Shown: positions 28,184 to 37,086 of the stretch, piece by piece
How positions within the stretch are numbered: position 1 is the first letter of the stretch
Layout of the letters: each line of letters starts with the position of its first letter
Assembly (NCBI RefSeq): GCF_034044715.1
Contig: NZ_JAXCLW010000001.1
Coordinates: 62,001-126,000, forward strand
Direction: 5' to 3'
Length of the DNA stretch: 64,000 nucleotides
From: Dongia_B soli
Lineage (GTDB): Bacteria > Pseudomonadota > Alphaproteobacteria > Dongiales > Dongiaceae
Notes under the pieces: generated by a model
The model's database searches: none
What the model saw: the letters and a program-made list of their open reading frames with translations, nothing else
What the model was told of the DNA's origin: nothing
Program-made: the position numbers and the translations under genes

Positions 28184-28237
28184 AAGTCCTGCTTGTCTCA
28201 AATGACCCTGGAACTCGTTTGTGGCGAAGAGGGCGGC

Positions 28238-28263
28238 TTTGTCAAGCTGAAGGCATCGACAAA
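28238..28263. promoter_or_regulatory. Possible operator in the LysR/MFS divergent region
   Basis: TTTGTC at 28238-28243 and GACAAA at 28258-28263 form an inverted repeat with a 14-base gap, midway between the two divergent starts. This is a plausible binding site for the LysR protein, but the match is short and unsupported by other copies. Confidence 0.3.
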
Positions 28264-28287
28264 TGACTTGAGGCGGAGAGACCAGAG

Positions 28288-29550
28288 ATGAAACGCCAAC
28301 CAACCGCCTTGGAAATCACCCTGTTTTTCACCGCCTTCGTGGCCGTCACTTATGGTTTTGGCATCTATCTTTTCGCCTCGCTGGTGGCGGAGATGCGGCA
28401 GGATCTTGGTTTCGACTACACCACGGTCGGCCTGGTGACCGGCATCGCACAGATCGGCTTTCTCATCGCCGCCTTGCTCAGCGGCGTCCTTTCGCCGGTC
28501 ATCGGCGCGATGCGCCTGATCCTCGGCGCCCTGGCCACGACTTCCATCGGCCTGCTGGCGATGTCGCAGCTTTTCGGTACACCGATGCTGGGCCTGTTGC
28601 TGACCGTCATGGGTGCCGGTGCGGCGGCCGTCTGGGTGCCAATGGTCGCGGTTTGCCAACAAGCAATCCCGGCACGCCATCAGGCCAAGGCGCTCGGCCT
28701 GATGTCCAGCGGCACCAGCTACGGGGTTTTCCTCAACGGTCTGATCGTGCCGCCATTGGTCGCCGCCTGGGGCTGGCGCAGTGTCTGGCTGGTCGTTGCT
28801 GTCTTGTCCCTGATGCTCTTCACCGCCGGCTGGCTGCGTCTCCGCCGGCTGCCGGCAGCTGCGGAAGGGACGCCGCATGAGGCGCGAGGCAACCCGCCAC
28901 GGCTGGATGGCTTCCGTGACCGATTGCGTGAGGTCTTGCAGCCGCTCGGCCTGCTGCTCATCGTCACGATGTTTCTCAACGGCTTCACCTGCATGCCATT
29001 CCAAACCTATTTGGTGCCGCTGATGCGAGAGGATCTCGGCTGGACCGTCGATATGTCGGCCCGGCTCTGGAGCTTGATCGGCGGGGTCGGTATGGTCGGC
29101 GGGTTTGCTCTCGGTTGGCTGGCCGATCGGATTTCGGTCAAATGGGCGATGCTAATCACTTATCTGCTGCTGGCCGCCGCCGCGGCGACTATCTTCGCCA
29201 TGTCGCATCTGCTGCCACCGGTACCAGCGATGATGCATCTTGCCGGCGTGCTGTTCAGTCTCGCTTTCTATCCGATCTTCGGGCTGGTGCCGGCTTATGT
29301 CAGTGCGATTTATCGCGGCGATACGGCCACCCTGCTGTTCGGCATCGGCAATATCGCGCTGGGGCTTGGCGGCTTTCTGGGCAACCTTGCCGGCGGCTAT
29401 GCGAAATCGCTGATGGGCAGCTTCACGCCAATCTACGGTGTAATCACGGCAGCGTCGCTCCTCCTCGTCCTGCTTGCTTTGGTGACGCCAAATGAACGGC
29501 GCCGGCAAGTTAAGCTTTCTGGACAGCGTGCGGTGATAGCGCCATCATGA
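28288..29550 (+). CDS. MFS transporter
   Basis: A 420-residue major facilitator with about 12 hydrophobic helices. The first helix reads ITLFFTAFVAVTYGFGIYLF. The central loop (about residues 190-225) is hydrophilic. Positions after helix 2 (GVLSPVIGAMRLI) and the helix 8-9 region (GWLADRISVKWAM) match the MFS loop motif pattern. The substrate cannot be read. It is divergent from a LysR gene that likely controls it, and is followed 31 bases later by a fatty acid desaturase on the same strand. Confidence 0.9.
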   Translation: MKRQPTALEITLFFTAFVAVTYGFGIYLFASLVAEMRQDLGFDYTTVGLVTGIAQIGFLIAALLSGVLSPVIGAMRLILGALATTSIGLLAMSQLFGTPMLGLLLTVMGAGAAAVWVPMVAVCQQAIPARHQAKALGLMSSGTSYGVFLNGLIVPPLVAAWGWRSVWLVVAVLSLMLFTAGWLRLRRLPAAAEGTPHEARGNPPRLDGFRDRLREVLQPLGLLLIVTMFLNGFTCMPFQTYLVPLMREDLGWTVDMSARLWSLIGGVGMVGGFALGWLADRISVKWAMLITYLLLAAAAATIFAMSHLLPPVPAMMHLAGVLFSLAFYPIFGLVPAYVSAIYRGDTATLLFGIGNIALGLGGFLGNLAGGYAKSLMGSFTPIYGVITAASLLLVLLALVTPNERRRQVKLSGQRAVIAPS

Positions 29551-29581
29551 AGAAAGTGATGGCCATCGAAGACGGAAGCGC

Positions 29582-30493
29582 ATGCCGGATAACTTCGTCC
29601 GCACCAAGATCGTCGATCATCAGCTGTTACGGGAGTTGTCCGAACGGTCGGACCAGGCCGGTTTGCGGCAATTGCTGGCGCATCTCGCCGTCCTGCTGGC
29701 AACGGGTCTGTTGGTCTGGCAGAGCCTGGGAAGCTGGTGGGTGCTGCCCGCCATGCTGCTGCATGGCATCGTGCTCATCTTCCTATTCACGCCGCTGCAT
29801 GAATGCATCCATCGCACCGCCTTTGCCAGCCGGCGCTGGAATGACGGTGTTGCCTTTGTCATCGGCTGCCTCTTGCTGCTGCCGCGCGATTACTTCCGCG
29901 CCTTTCATTTTGCCCATCATCGCTTCACCCAGGATCCGGTGCGGGATCCGGAACTCGCCTTTCCAAAGCCACGCACGATGCGGCAATGGCTCTGGCATGT
30001 CAGCGGCCTGCCCTATTGGGCCGGGCAGAGCCGTGCGCTCATCGATCATGCGAGAGGCAGGGTCGAAGGCAATTTCTACAACGGCGACAAGCAAAGGCTG
30101 GATATCATCCGGGAGGCGCGGCTCGTGCTGGCGATCTATGGGGTGGTGTTCATCGTCTCGCTAGCGGCGCAAAGCGCCTTCGCGCTTTTCTATTGGCTGC
30201 TGCCGGCCCTCCTGGGCCAGCCCTTTCTGCGGTTGTATCTGCTGGCGGAACATGCCTTGTGCCCGCTGAGCGACGACATGCTGGCCAATACCCGCACCAC
30301 CTATACCAACGCGGCGATTCGGTTCCTGGCCTGGAACATGCCGTATCACACCGAGCATCATGCCTTTCCCTCGGTGCCCTTCCATGCCCTGCCGCATCTC
30401 AATCAACTGATCCGCCATCAGTTGAAGGTGACGGCGCCTGGCTATGTCGATGTGCAGCGGCAGATCCTGCGCAGAATGAGGACTGCCGCTTAG
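29582..30493 (+). CDS. Fatty acid desaturase family membrane protein
   Basis: A 303-residue integral membrane diiron protein. Seen: the three histidine boxes that bind iron, HECIH at residues 73-77, HFAHH at 109-113 and HTEHH at 256-260, with hydrophobic helix pairs between them. This is the fatty acid desaturase/hydroxylase superfamily, which inserts double bonds or hydroxyl groups in lipids or carotenoid-like substrates. The exact substrate is unknown. It follows the MFS gene on the same strand and ends 16 bases before the convergent aminopeptidase gene. Confidence 0.9.
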   Translation: MPDNFVRTKIVDHQLLRELSERSDQAGLRQLLAHLAVLLATGLLVWQSLGSWWVLPAMLLHGIVLIFLFTPLHECIHRTAFASRRWNDGVAFVIGCLLLLPRDYFRAFHFAHHRFTQDPVRDPELAFPKPRTMRQWLWHVSGLPYWAGQSRALIDHARGRVEGNFYNGDKQRLDIIREARLVLAIYGVVFIVSLAAQSAFALFYWLLPALLGQPFLRLYLLAEHALCPLSDDMLANTRTTYTNAAIRFLAWNMPYHTEHHAFPSVPFHALPHLNQLIRHQLKVTAPGYVDVQRQILRRMRTAA

Positions 30494-30509
30494 CACACGA
30501 GTTCATCGC

Positions 30510-32522
30510 TCAGATCGCCCGCGTCGCTGTTTGCAGCCAGGCAGCCGTTGCCTCGTCGAGCTGCGGCAGCAGTTTCTCCCGCACCTCCGCATGATAGGCA
30601 TTGAGCCAGGCGATCTCGTCCGGCGTCATGATCGAAGTCTCGACCAAAGCGAGGTCGATCGGGGCGAAGGTGATGGTTTCGAAAGACAGCATCTCGCTCT
30701 CAGGATCGCGCTGAACCACGATCAGATTCTCGATGCGGATACCGTATTCGCCGGCTTTGTAATAGCCGGGCTCGTTGGAGAGAATCATACCCGGCTCCAA
30801 GGCGATACGGTTCGGCACTTTGGAGATGCGTTGCGGACCTTCATGCACCGAGAGATAGCTGCCAACGCCATGCCCGGTGCCGTGATCGAAATCCAGCCCG
30901 GCATCCCAGAGGGGCCGGCGGGCCAGTGAATCGAGCTGGCTACCGGTCGTGCCGCGCGGGAACTTGGCGGTGGCAAGCGCGATATGGCCTTTAAGGACCC
31001 GGGTGAAACGGTCCTTCATCTCGGCCGTCGGCTTGCCCACCACGATCGTCCGGGTGATGTCGGTGGTGCCGTCGAGATACTGACCGCCGGAATCGACGAG
31101 ATAGATGGCGTCGCGCTCGATCCGCCGGTCGCTTTCGGGTGTCACCCGGTAATGCGGGATGGCGGCATTGGGACCAGCGCCCGAGATGGTATCGAAGCTG
31201 AAATCACGGAAGAGATCGTTGCGGCGACGGAACTCGGCCAGCTTGGCCACCGCCGCCAGCTCCGTCAGATGCCCCTCAGGCGCTTCGGCATCGAGCCAGG
31301 CAAGGAACTGCACCATGGCAGCGCCGTCCCGGCGATGGGCCGCCCGCGTACCGGCGATTTCGACCGGGTTCTTGGCCGCCTTCGGCAGGGCACAGGGATC
31401 TTCGCCGACCGTGACCGCCGCGCCGGCAGCCCGCAGGCGGTCGGAGACGGCGATGCCGGCCGTCGCCGCATCGACAATCACCTTGGCCTTCGCCGCACCC
31501 AGCGCATCGAGCGCGCCGATGAAAGCGTCCGGTGCGTGTAGGGTTACCTGGTTGCCGAGATGCGCCAAGGTCGCCGGCGGGAACTTGCGGCGATCCATGA
31601 ACAAATCGACCCGCCCGTCCTGGTGCAAGATAGCAAAGCCGAGAGCGAAAGGTGTGCGCGGCACATCACCGCCGCGGATATTCAGCAACCAGCAGATCGA
31701 ATCCGGCGCCGTCAGCACCGCGGCGTCGCGTCCCTGGGCCGCCAGCTTGGCCCCCAGTTCCTGCCGCTTATCGGCCGAGCCACGGCCGGCATAGCGCAGG
31801 TCATGCGGCCAGACCGGGGCGATCGGGGCCGCCGGCTGATCGGGCCAGACGGCGTCCAGGGGATTGCTGTCGCAGGAGATGAGCTCCCCGCCCAGCTGCT
31901 GCACCGCTGCGCGGAATCGCTGGGCGGCATCGGCGGTGATCAGCCAGGGATCGATGCCGAGCTTGCCGCCCTTTGGCAGGTGCTCGGCGAGCCAGGCTTC
32001 CGGTGGTTCATTGGTGATGTGGCGGATATCGAACAAGCTGGTATCGACCTGTTCCCGCACCTGAATGGTATAGCGGCCATCGACGAAGATCGCCGCTCGG
32101 TCCTTGAGCACGATCACCAGGCCGGCCGAGCCGGTGAAATTGCTGATCCAGGCGAGCCGCTCGGCCCGCTTCGGCACATATTCACCCTGATGTTCATCTG
32201 CGCGGGGGATAACGAAGCCATCCAGGCGTCGGCAGGTTAGCTCCTTTTGCAGTGCAGCAAGACGTTCCGCGGTTTTGGCGTCACGCATACCGCCATTTGC
32301 GGTTTTCCACAGGTCGAGGTATGCGTGGAGCTGAGCGCTAGTGGCCGGACTTGCTTCGGGCACCACCAAATGTATCCAATCGTCCGCAAATTCCCCTTGT
32401 GGCGCCGCAGCGATTCCCGGAATTACCTGCGACAATTCGTCTAAGGTAAAGAAAGATCGGCCTTTTTTTAACAATAATTCGAGCGATTCATCGCCTTGAT
32501 ACTTTTCTCGGCAAACCGACAT
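30510..32522 (-). CDS. M24 aminopeptidase P (Xaa-Pro aminopeptidase) with extra N-terminal segment
   Basis: A dimetal peptidase removing N-terminal residues before proline. The conserved protein begins at MRDAKTAERLAALQ (base 32288), with two creatinase-like N-terminal domains and the pita-bread domain. Metal-site landmarks are YLDGTTDITRT, HGTGHGVGSY and ILSNEPGYY, and all are intact. The best start is further upstream at 32522, where AAGGAGAG precedes the ATG by 5 bases; no comparable site precedes 32288. This gives 670 residues with about 78 extra at the N-terminus. These include a charged helix (ESLELLLKKGRSFFTLDEL) of unknown role. It is divergent from the triple-DUF1127 gene. Confidence 0.9.
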   Translation of the reverse strand: MSVCREKYQGDESLELLLKKGRSFFTLDELSQVIPGIAAAPQGEFADDWIHLVVPEASPATSAQLHAYLDLWKTANGGMRDAKTAERLAALQKELTCRRLDGFVIPRADEHQGEYVPKRAERLAWISNFTGSAGLVIVLKDRAAIFVDGRYTIQVREQVDTSLFDIRHITNEPPEAWLAEHLPKGGKLGIDPWLITADAAQRFRAAVQQLGGELISCDSNPLDAVWPDQPAAPIAPVWPHDLRYAGRGSADKRQELGAKLAAQGRDAAVLTAPDSICWLLNIRGGDVPRTPFALGFAILHQDGRVDLFMDRRKFPPATLAHLGNQVTLHAPDAFIGALDALGAAKAKVIVDAATAGIAVSDRLRAAGAAVTVGEDPCALPKAAKNPVEIAGTRAAHRRDGAAMVQFLAWLDAEAPEGHLTELAAVAKLAEFRRRNDLFRDFSFDTISGAGPNAAIPHYRVTPESDRRIERDAIYLVDSGGQYLDGTTDITRTIVVGKPTAEMKDRFTRVLKGHIALATAKFPRGTTGSQLDSLARRPLWDAGLDFDHGTGHGVGSYLSVHEGPQRISKVPNRIALEPGMILSNEPGYYKAGEYGIRIENLIVVQRDPESEMLSFETITFAPIDLALVETSIMTPDEIAWLNAYHAEVREKLLPQLDEATAAWLQTATRAI

Positions 32523-32760
32523 ATTCTCTCCTTGGGCCGACATCCGCCCGGCCGCTGGCTTCTCCAAGCGCCTCTGAGACGCCCAGTCATGTGCCAAAAG
32601 TGACCTTAATCACCTTTACGCACGCTTCTTCATGCGCGGGCTGCATTGCTGCGATGCGGCGAACCCCCTGCCTCAAAACCCGCCTTTAACATATATAAAG
32701 TGCATCGATCGTTGGCGGCAATTGGGCTGCAGACGCGATAAATCGGATGGATAGATAATC

Positions 32761-33435
32761 ATGTATCGGATGATGACAAATGAGAAGGTGGCTGGTTCGG
32801 TGGCGTTCGCGCCGACCATGACCACACGGGTGACGGCGACCAGCGCGATCGTTGAATTTGCGCGGACCGTGGTAAACTCTGCCCGCCGGGCCATTGCCCG
32901 GGCTGGCGTTGCTCAAGAACTGGCTTTGCTCGACGACCGCATGCTGGCGGATATCGGTGTCAACCGCACCGAAATCACCCAGGTTGCCGAGAAGGCGACC
33001 AAGGTTTCGGGCGAACCGACCCTGTTCCAGGCTTTCAGCCGCGCGGTCTATGGTGTGTTCGTGCAGCCGGTGCTGCACTTCCTGCACCGCCGCCATATCT
33101 ATAACACGCTGATGGCGCTGGACGACCGCATGCTGGCCGATATCGGCCTCAGCCGCTACGAGATTGCAAGCTATGTTCGCAAGCTCGACGTTGCCAAGGC
33201 CGAGCGGGTTCCGGCGCTGCTCGCCGCGACGGAACAGGATATCGTCGCGCCGCTGCGTGCCTGGAACCGGGCCCGCGCGACTGCGCGCCAGCTCTCCAAG
33301 CTGGATGACCGCATGCTGGTTGATATCGGCATCGTGCGTGGCGACATCGACTGGCTCGCTGGCGAAATCGCCCGCAAGACCGTGGCTCCGGCCAATATCA
33401 ACGCGGCCAACGACCATTCCCCGCGCGCTGCCTAA
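32761..33435 (+). CDS. Protein with three tandem DUF1127 units
   Basis: A 224-residue protein with three copies of the DUF1127 core: LDDRMLADIGVNRTEI at residues 57-72, LDDRMLADIGLSRYEI at 120-135, and LDDRMLVDIGIVRGDI at 181-196. The spacing is 63 and 61 residues. Each copy is preceded by a basic helical stretch (for example RRAIARAGVAQELAL). Ordinary DUF1127 proteins of alphaproteobacteria carry one copy in about 45-75 residues; some of those studied take part in RNA turnover and stress or nutrient responses. Here the unit appears triplicated in one chain. No signal peptide or clear membrane helix is seen. The molecular role is unknown. The ATG is 238 bases from the divergent aminopeptidase start. 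Confidence 0.92.
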   Translation: MYRMMTNEKVAGSVAFAPTMTTRVTATSAIVEFARTVVNSARRAIARAGVAQELALLDDRMLADIGVNRTEITQVAEKATKVSGEPTLFQAFSRAVYGVFVQPVLHFLHRRHIYNTLMALDDRMLADIGLSRYEIASYVRKLDVAKAERVPALLAATEQDIVAPLRAWNRARATARQLSKLDDRMLVDIGIVRGDIDWLAGEIARKTVAPANINAANDHSPRAA

Positions 33436-33454
33436 GCAGCCTGCCTCAGGGCAG

Positions 33455-33476
33455 CCGGGTCTTTCCACGGACCCGG
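33455..33476 (+). terminator. Hairpin after the triple-DUF1127 gene
   Basis: CCGGGTC at the left and GACCCGG at the right form a 7-bp stem about 20 bases after the stop. There is no T-run, so termination here would be weak or factor-assisted. A stronger stem with T-rich sequence lies at 33604. Confidence 0.45.
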
Positions 33477-33486
33477 CGCGGATCAA

Positions 33487-33597
33487 AGTAGGCGTATGAG
33501 TAAGAGTAAAGAGTAAGCGTACGAGTTTCGGATTACCTGCGTACCCGCGTACCGCGTATGAGAAGATGAGTACCGATTACGAGATTACCCTGAGTAC
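33487..33597. repeat. GTA/GAGTA-rich low-complexity spacer
   Basis: About 110 bases are built from short related words such as GAGTAAGAGTAAAGAGTA, GCGTACCCGCGTACCGCGTA and GATTACGAGATTACC. The tetramer GTAC occurs five times (33519, 33541, 33549, 33570, 33594). Base composition differs sharply from flanking genes. I find no reading frame, RNA gene or clear hairpin. Its function is unknown. Confidence 0.6.
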
Positions 33598-33598
33598 C

Positions 33599-34621
33599 TC
33601 AAGAACGGCGGCCCGGTTTTCCGGCCGCCGTTTTCTTTTGCGCGACTTTCCTCTTGGTAGCCTTAGCCTTGACCTTGGCGGCTGATTTCCCCGTCATGGA
33701 TTTCTTGACTACCGATTTCTTGCTGGCCGGCTTTTTGCCCGCAGCCGTCTTCACCCGGCGCTTCACCACCAGGACCGACCAGTCCTTGAGACGCAGGCGG
33801 AAATCGAGTTCCAGGCCCTGGGCTTCATGGGCCGCCAGCACATCCTTCTCCTGGCTGCGCAGCAAGCCCGACAGCACCGCCCGGCCGTTGCGGCCGAGCA
33901 CCTTCGCCAAGGACGGCGCCAGCTCGATCAGGGGATTGGCGAGAATATTGGCGCAGACCAGATCGAAGGGCGCCTGGCTACGGATCGCTGCCGCGCGATA
34001 GCCGTCGGAGAGCAGGATCTTCACCTCGCGCTTGAGCCCGTTCAGCGCTGCATTCTCCCGCGCCACCCGGACCGAATCCTTATCATTATCGCCACCGATC
34101 ACCGGCACTTTGAAAAGCCGGGCCATGGCAAAAGCGAGGATCCCGGTGCCGGTGCCAATATCGAGCGGCTTGCGGAACTTCTGGCCGCTTTCTGCGAGGC
34201 GGCCAAGCGCCAGCAAACAGCCGCGGGTGGTCTCATGCCGCCCGGTACCGAAGGCCATGCCGGCATCGATTTCAAAGACGATCTTGTTCTTCGGGAGCCG
34301 GCCGGTGTGATGCGAGCCGTGGATGAAGAATGGGCCGGCGGAGAGGGCCGGCAGGCCCTTCTGGCTTTCCGCCACCCAGTCCTTTTCCGGCACCGGTGCG
34401 ATCGCAGCCTTGAACTTGCCGAGCGGCTTCAAAGCCGCATCGACCAGACGGCGGGCGGGCTTGCTCTCACCGAAAACCTCAATCTTCCACGCCTTGCCAT
34501 CATCGACCTCGAAACTCGACAAAGCCTCACCGAACGGCTCCAACGCCAATTCGAGACGCTGCCGATCCTCTTCCGCCGGCTTATAGGGCAGTTCCAGGAT
34601 GATCGACCACAGACTCGTCAT
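33599..34621 (-). CDS. prmA: Ribosomal protein L11 methyltransferase PrmA
   Basis: SAM-dependent enzyme that trimethylates ribosomal protein L11. Seen: an N-terminal substrate-binding domain, the block KDWVAESQKGLPALSAGPFFIHG, and then IDAGMAFGTGRHETTRGCL. The SAM motif is PLDIGTGTGILAFA near residues 152-165, and DLVCANILANPLIELAP is the NPPY-like region of the family. After about residue 287 there is a roughly 50-residue Lys/Ala-rich tail not found in typical PrmA. The product is 340 residues. It ends by overlapping a terminator hairpin for the opposite strand. Confidence 0.95.
   Translation of the reverse strand: MTSLWSIILELPYKPAEEDRQRLELALEPFGEALSSFEVDDGKAWKIEVFGESKPARRLVDAALKPLGKFKAAIAPVPEKDWVAESQKGLPALSAGPFFIHGSHHTGRLPKNKIVFEIDAGMAFGTGRHETTRGCLLALGRLAESGQKFRKPLDIGTGTGILAFAMARLFKVPVIGGDNDKDSVRVARENAALNGLKREVKILLSDGYRAAAIRSQAPFDLVCANILANPLIELAPSLAKVLGRNGRAVLSGLLRSQEKDVLAAHEAQGLELDFRLRLKDWSVLVVKRRVKTAAGKKPASKKSVVKKSMTGKSAAKVKAKATKRKVAQKKTAAGKPGRRS
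33604..33639 (+). terminator. Terminator hairpin inside the prmA 3' end
   Basis: AACGGCGGCC at 33604-33613 pairs perfectly with GGCCGCCGTT at 33623-33632, followed by TTCTTTT. On the plus strand this is a good Rho-independent terminator for transcription coming from the DUF1127 gene. On the minus strand it is part of the prmA coding end (codons for AAGKPGRR). Confidence 0.65.
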
Positions 34622-34652
34622 TCAAATCCCCCAAAATCTTCCAGCAATGTCG

Positions 34653-36980
34653 TCAAGACGCCCGGTCGGCGCGGACCACGAAGCCGGCCATGACCTTTTT
34701 CAGACCGGCTTTATCAAAGTCGATTTCCAGCTTGTCGCCATCGGCCGAAACCACACGGCCATAGCCGAATTTCTGATGGAATACCCGGTCACCGGCCTGA
34801 TGGCTGGCGCCGCGCTTCACCAGCATCACGGCATCCGGCTCGATATCGATGACGCGTTCGCGCCGGCGCATGCCCGGACCATAGCCGGCCTGGCCGCCGG
34901 CATTCCGACCGCGCCAGCCGCCACTCGGATCACTGACCCCACCGCTCCAGCCGCCACCCCAACCGCTTTGCCAATCGGCATCCTGATTCATCCGCGACTG
35001 CTGGAACAGATTAGTGTCACGGCGATCCAGATGTTCCTTCGGTAACTCCGCCAAGAAGCGCGACGGCAGGGCGCTTTGCCACTGGTTATGAATCCGCCGG
35101 TTGGCGGCATAGGAGATTGTCGCGCGGCGCCGGGCCCGGGTGATGCCGACATAAGCCAGCCGGCGTTCCTCTTCGAGCCCCTTCATGCCATTCTCATCCA
35201 GCGACCGCTGATGCGGGAAAAGCCCCTCCTCCCAGCCAGGTAGGAAGACGATGTCAAATTCCAGGCCTTTGGCGCCATGCAGGGTCATGATGGTCACCAT
35301 CTCGCCCGGCTCGCCGCCGCTATTCTCCATCACCAGGGCGACATGTTCCAGGAAGCCGCCGAGGCTGTCGAATTCCTCCATGGCGTGGACCAGTTCCTTC
35401 AGGTTCTCCAGCCGTCCCGGAGCTTCAATTGACTTGTCATTGCGCCACATCGCGGTATAGCCGGATTCGTCCAACACCTGCTGGGCCAGCTCGCCTTGCG
35501 GCAAGGTATCGGCCATGCTTCGCCAGCGGGCAAAATCCTGCATCAGCGTCCCGAGCGAGCGACGTGCCGCCGGCTTCAATTCATCTGTCTCGACGATGCG
35601 CCGCGCCGCTTCCGGCAGCGACACTTCCAAGCGCCGGGCGAGATCGTTCAATTGCCGCATGGTGCTGTCACCGATACCGCGACGCGGCACATTGACGATG
35701 CGTTCGAAAGCCAAAGCATCGTCCGGCTGATTGATTATGCGCAGATAAGCCAGCGCATCGCGGATTTCCTGGCGCTCATAAAAACGCGGGCCGCCAATCA
35801 CGCGATAGGGAATGCCGAGCGTAATGAAACGCTCTTCGAACTCGCGCGTCTGGAAACCGGCCCGCACCAATATGGCGATATCGCCGAGCTGTACCTGCCG
35901 GCGCTGCAGGCTTTCGATCTCCTCGCCGATCTGCCGGGCTTCCTCCGTCCCGTCCCAGGCGGCGGCGACGACGACTTTCTCGCCTTCGTCCTTATCGGTC
36001 CAAAGCGTCTTCCCATGCCGATCCGCATTGTGAGCAATGAGGCCGGAGGCGGCGCCGAGGATATGCGGCGTCGAGCGATAATTCTGCTCCAGGCGGATGA
36101 CCTTGGCTCCCGGGAAATCCTTTTCGAATTTCAGGATGTTCTCGACCTCGGCACCGCGCCAGCCATAGATCGACTGATCGTCATCGCCGACGACGCAGAG
36201 ATTTCGATGGGTCTGGGCCAGCAGGCGCAGCCATAAATATTGCGCCACATTGCTGTCCTGATACTCATCCACCAGCATATAACGGAAACGCTGCTGGTAG
36301 CGGCTGAGGATATCCGGATGGGCGGTGAAGATGGTGATGTTATGCAGCAGCAGATCGCCGAAATCACAGGCATTCAAGGTCGCCAGACGCTGCTGGTAAT
36401 CCCGGTAGAGATCCAGCAGGCGACCGCCGCCCAATTCCGCCTGTTCGGCCCGGCTGACCTTATCCGGCGGGAGGCCGCGATCCTTCCATCTCTCGATGAC
36501 ACCCAGGATGACCCGGGCCGGCCATTTTTGGCTGTCGATATTTTCCGCCTGCATGAGCTGCTTGATCAGCCGGAGCTGGTCATCCGTATCGAGAATGGTG
36601 AAATTCGGCGTCAGCCCCACCAGTTCGGCATGGGCACGCAGGATCCGCGCCGCCAAAGCATGGAAGGTGCCCAGCCACCAGCCTTCGACCGGCCGAGCGA
36701 TCATGTCGCTGATCCGGTGCTTCATTTCCGCCGCCGCCTTATTGGTGAAGGTGACGGCAAGAATTTCGCCGGGCCGCGCCTTGCCTGTCATCAGCAGATG
36801 GACCAGCCGGGTTGTCAGGACGCGGGTTTTGCCGGTGCCGGCGCCGGCCAAAACCAGGACCGGCCCATCAAGCGCAAGCACAGCTTCCCGCTGGCGCTCG
36901 TTCAGGCCGGCAAAATAAGGCGGTAACGGCATGTCGGGCCGCATCAGGCCGGGTTCGGATGAATCTCGAAAATCGCTCAT
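34653..36980 (-). CDS. UvrD/PcrA-type superfamily 1 DNA helicase
   Basis: A 775-residue 3'-5' helicase for repair and replication restart. Seen: GLNERQREAVLALDGPVLVL, Walker A GAGTGKTR at residues 46-53, VTFTNKAAAEMK, GTFHALAARILR, VDEYQDSNVAQY, GDDDQSIYGWRGAEV, LEQNYRS, TMTLHGAKGLEFD and ITRARRRA, i.e. helicase motifs I to VI in order. The C-terminal domain has GDRVFHQKFGYGRVV, the Tudor-like segment of PcrA/UvrD. An internal Gly/Ser/Trp-rich linker (about residues 680-715) is present. It lies 31 bases upstream of prmA on the same strand, so both are probably co-transcribed. Confidence 0.95.
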   Translation of the reverse strand: MSDFRDSSEPGLMRPDMPLPPYFAGLNERQREAVLALDGPVLVLAGAGTGKTRVLTTRLVHLLMTGKARPGEILAVTFTNKAAAEMKHRISDMIARPVEGWWLGTFHALAARILRAHAELVGLTPNFTILDTDDQLRLIKQLMQAENIDSQKWPARVILGVIERWKDRGLPPDKVSRAEQAELGGGRLLDLYRDYQQRLATLNACDFGDLLLHNITIFTAHPDILSRYQQRFRYMLVDEYQDSNVAQYLWLRLLAQTHRNLCVVGDDDQSIYGWRGAEVENILKFEKDFPGAKVIRLEQNYRSTPHILGAASGLIAHNADRHGKTLWTDKDEGEKVVVAAAWDGTEEARQIGEEIESLQRRQVQLGDIAILVRAGFQTREFEERFITLGIPYRVIGGPRFYERQEIRDALAYLRIINQPDDALAFERIVNVPRRGIGDSTMRQLNDLARRLEVSLPEAARRIVETDELKPAARRSLGTLMQDFARWRSMADTLPQGELAQQVLDESGYTAMWRNDKSIEAPGRLENLKELVHAMEEFDSLGGFLEHVALVMENSGGEPGEMVTIMTLHGAKGLEFDIVFLPGWEEGLFPHQRSLDENGMKGLEEERRLAYVGITRARRRATISYAANRRIHNQWQSALPSRFLAELPKEHLDRRDTNLFQQSRMNQDADWQSGWGGGWSGGVSDPSGGWRGRNAGGQAGYGPGMRRRERVIDIEPDAVMLVKRGASHQAGDRVFHQKFGYGRVVSADGDKLEIDFDKAGLKKVMAGFVVRADRAS

Positions 36981-37086
36981 GGCCGGTCTTATAGCATCGC
37001 CAGGCCGACCAGGGTCAGTAGAGAATTCGTCATTTGTTCATATCGGGATAGGCAAGGCCCATCAGGTGTCAGCGGATCAACCTGGG

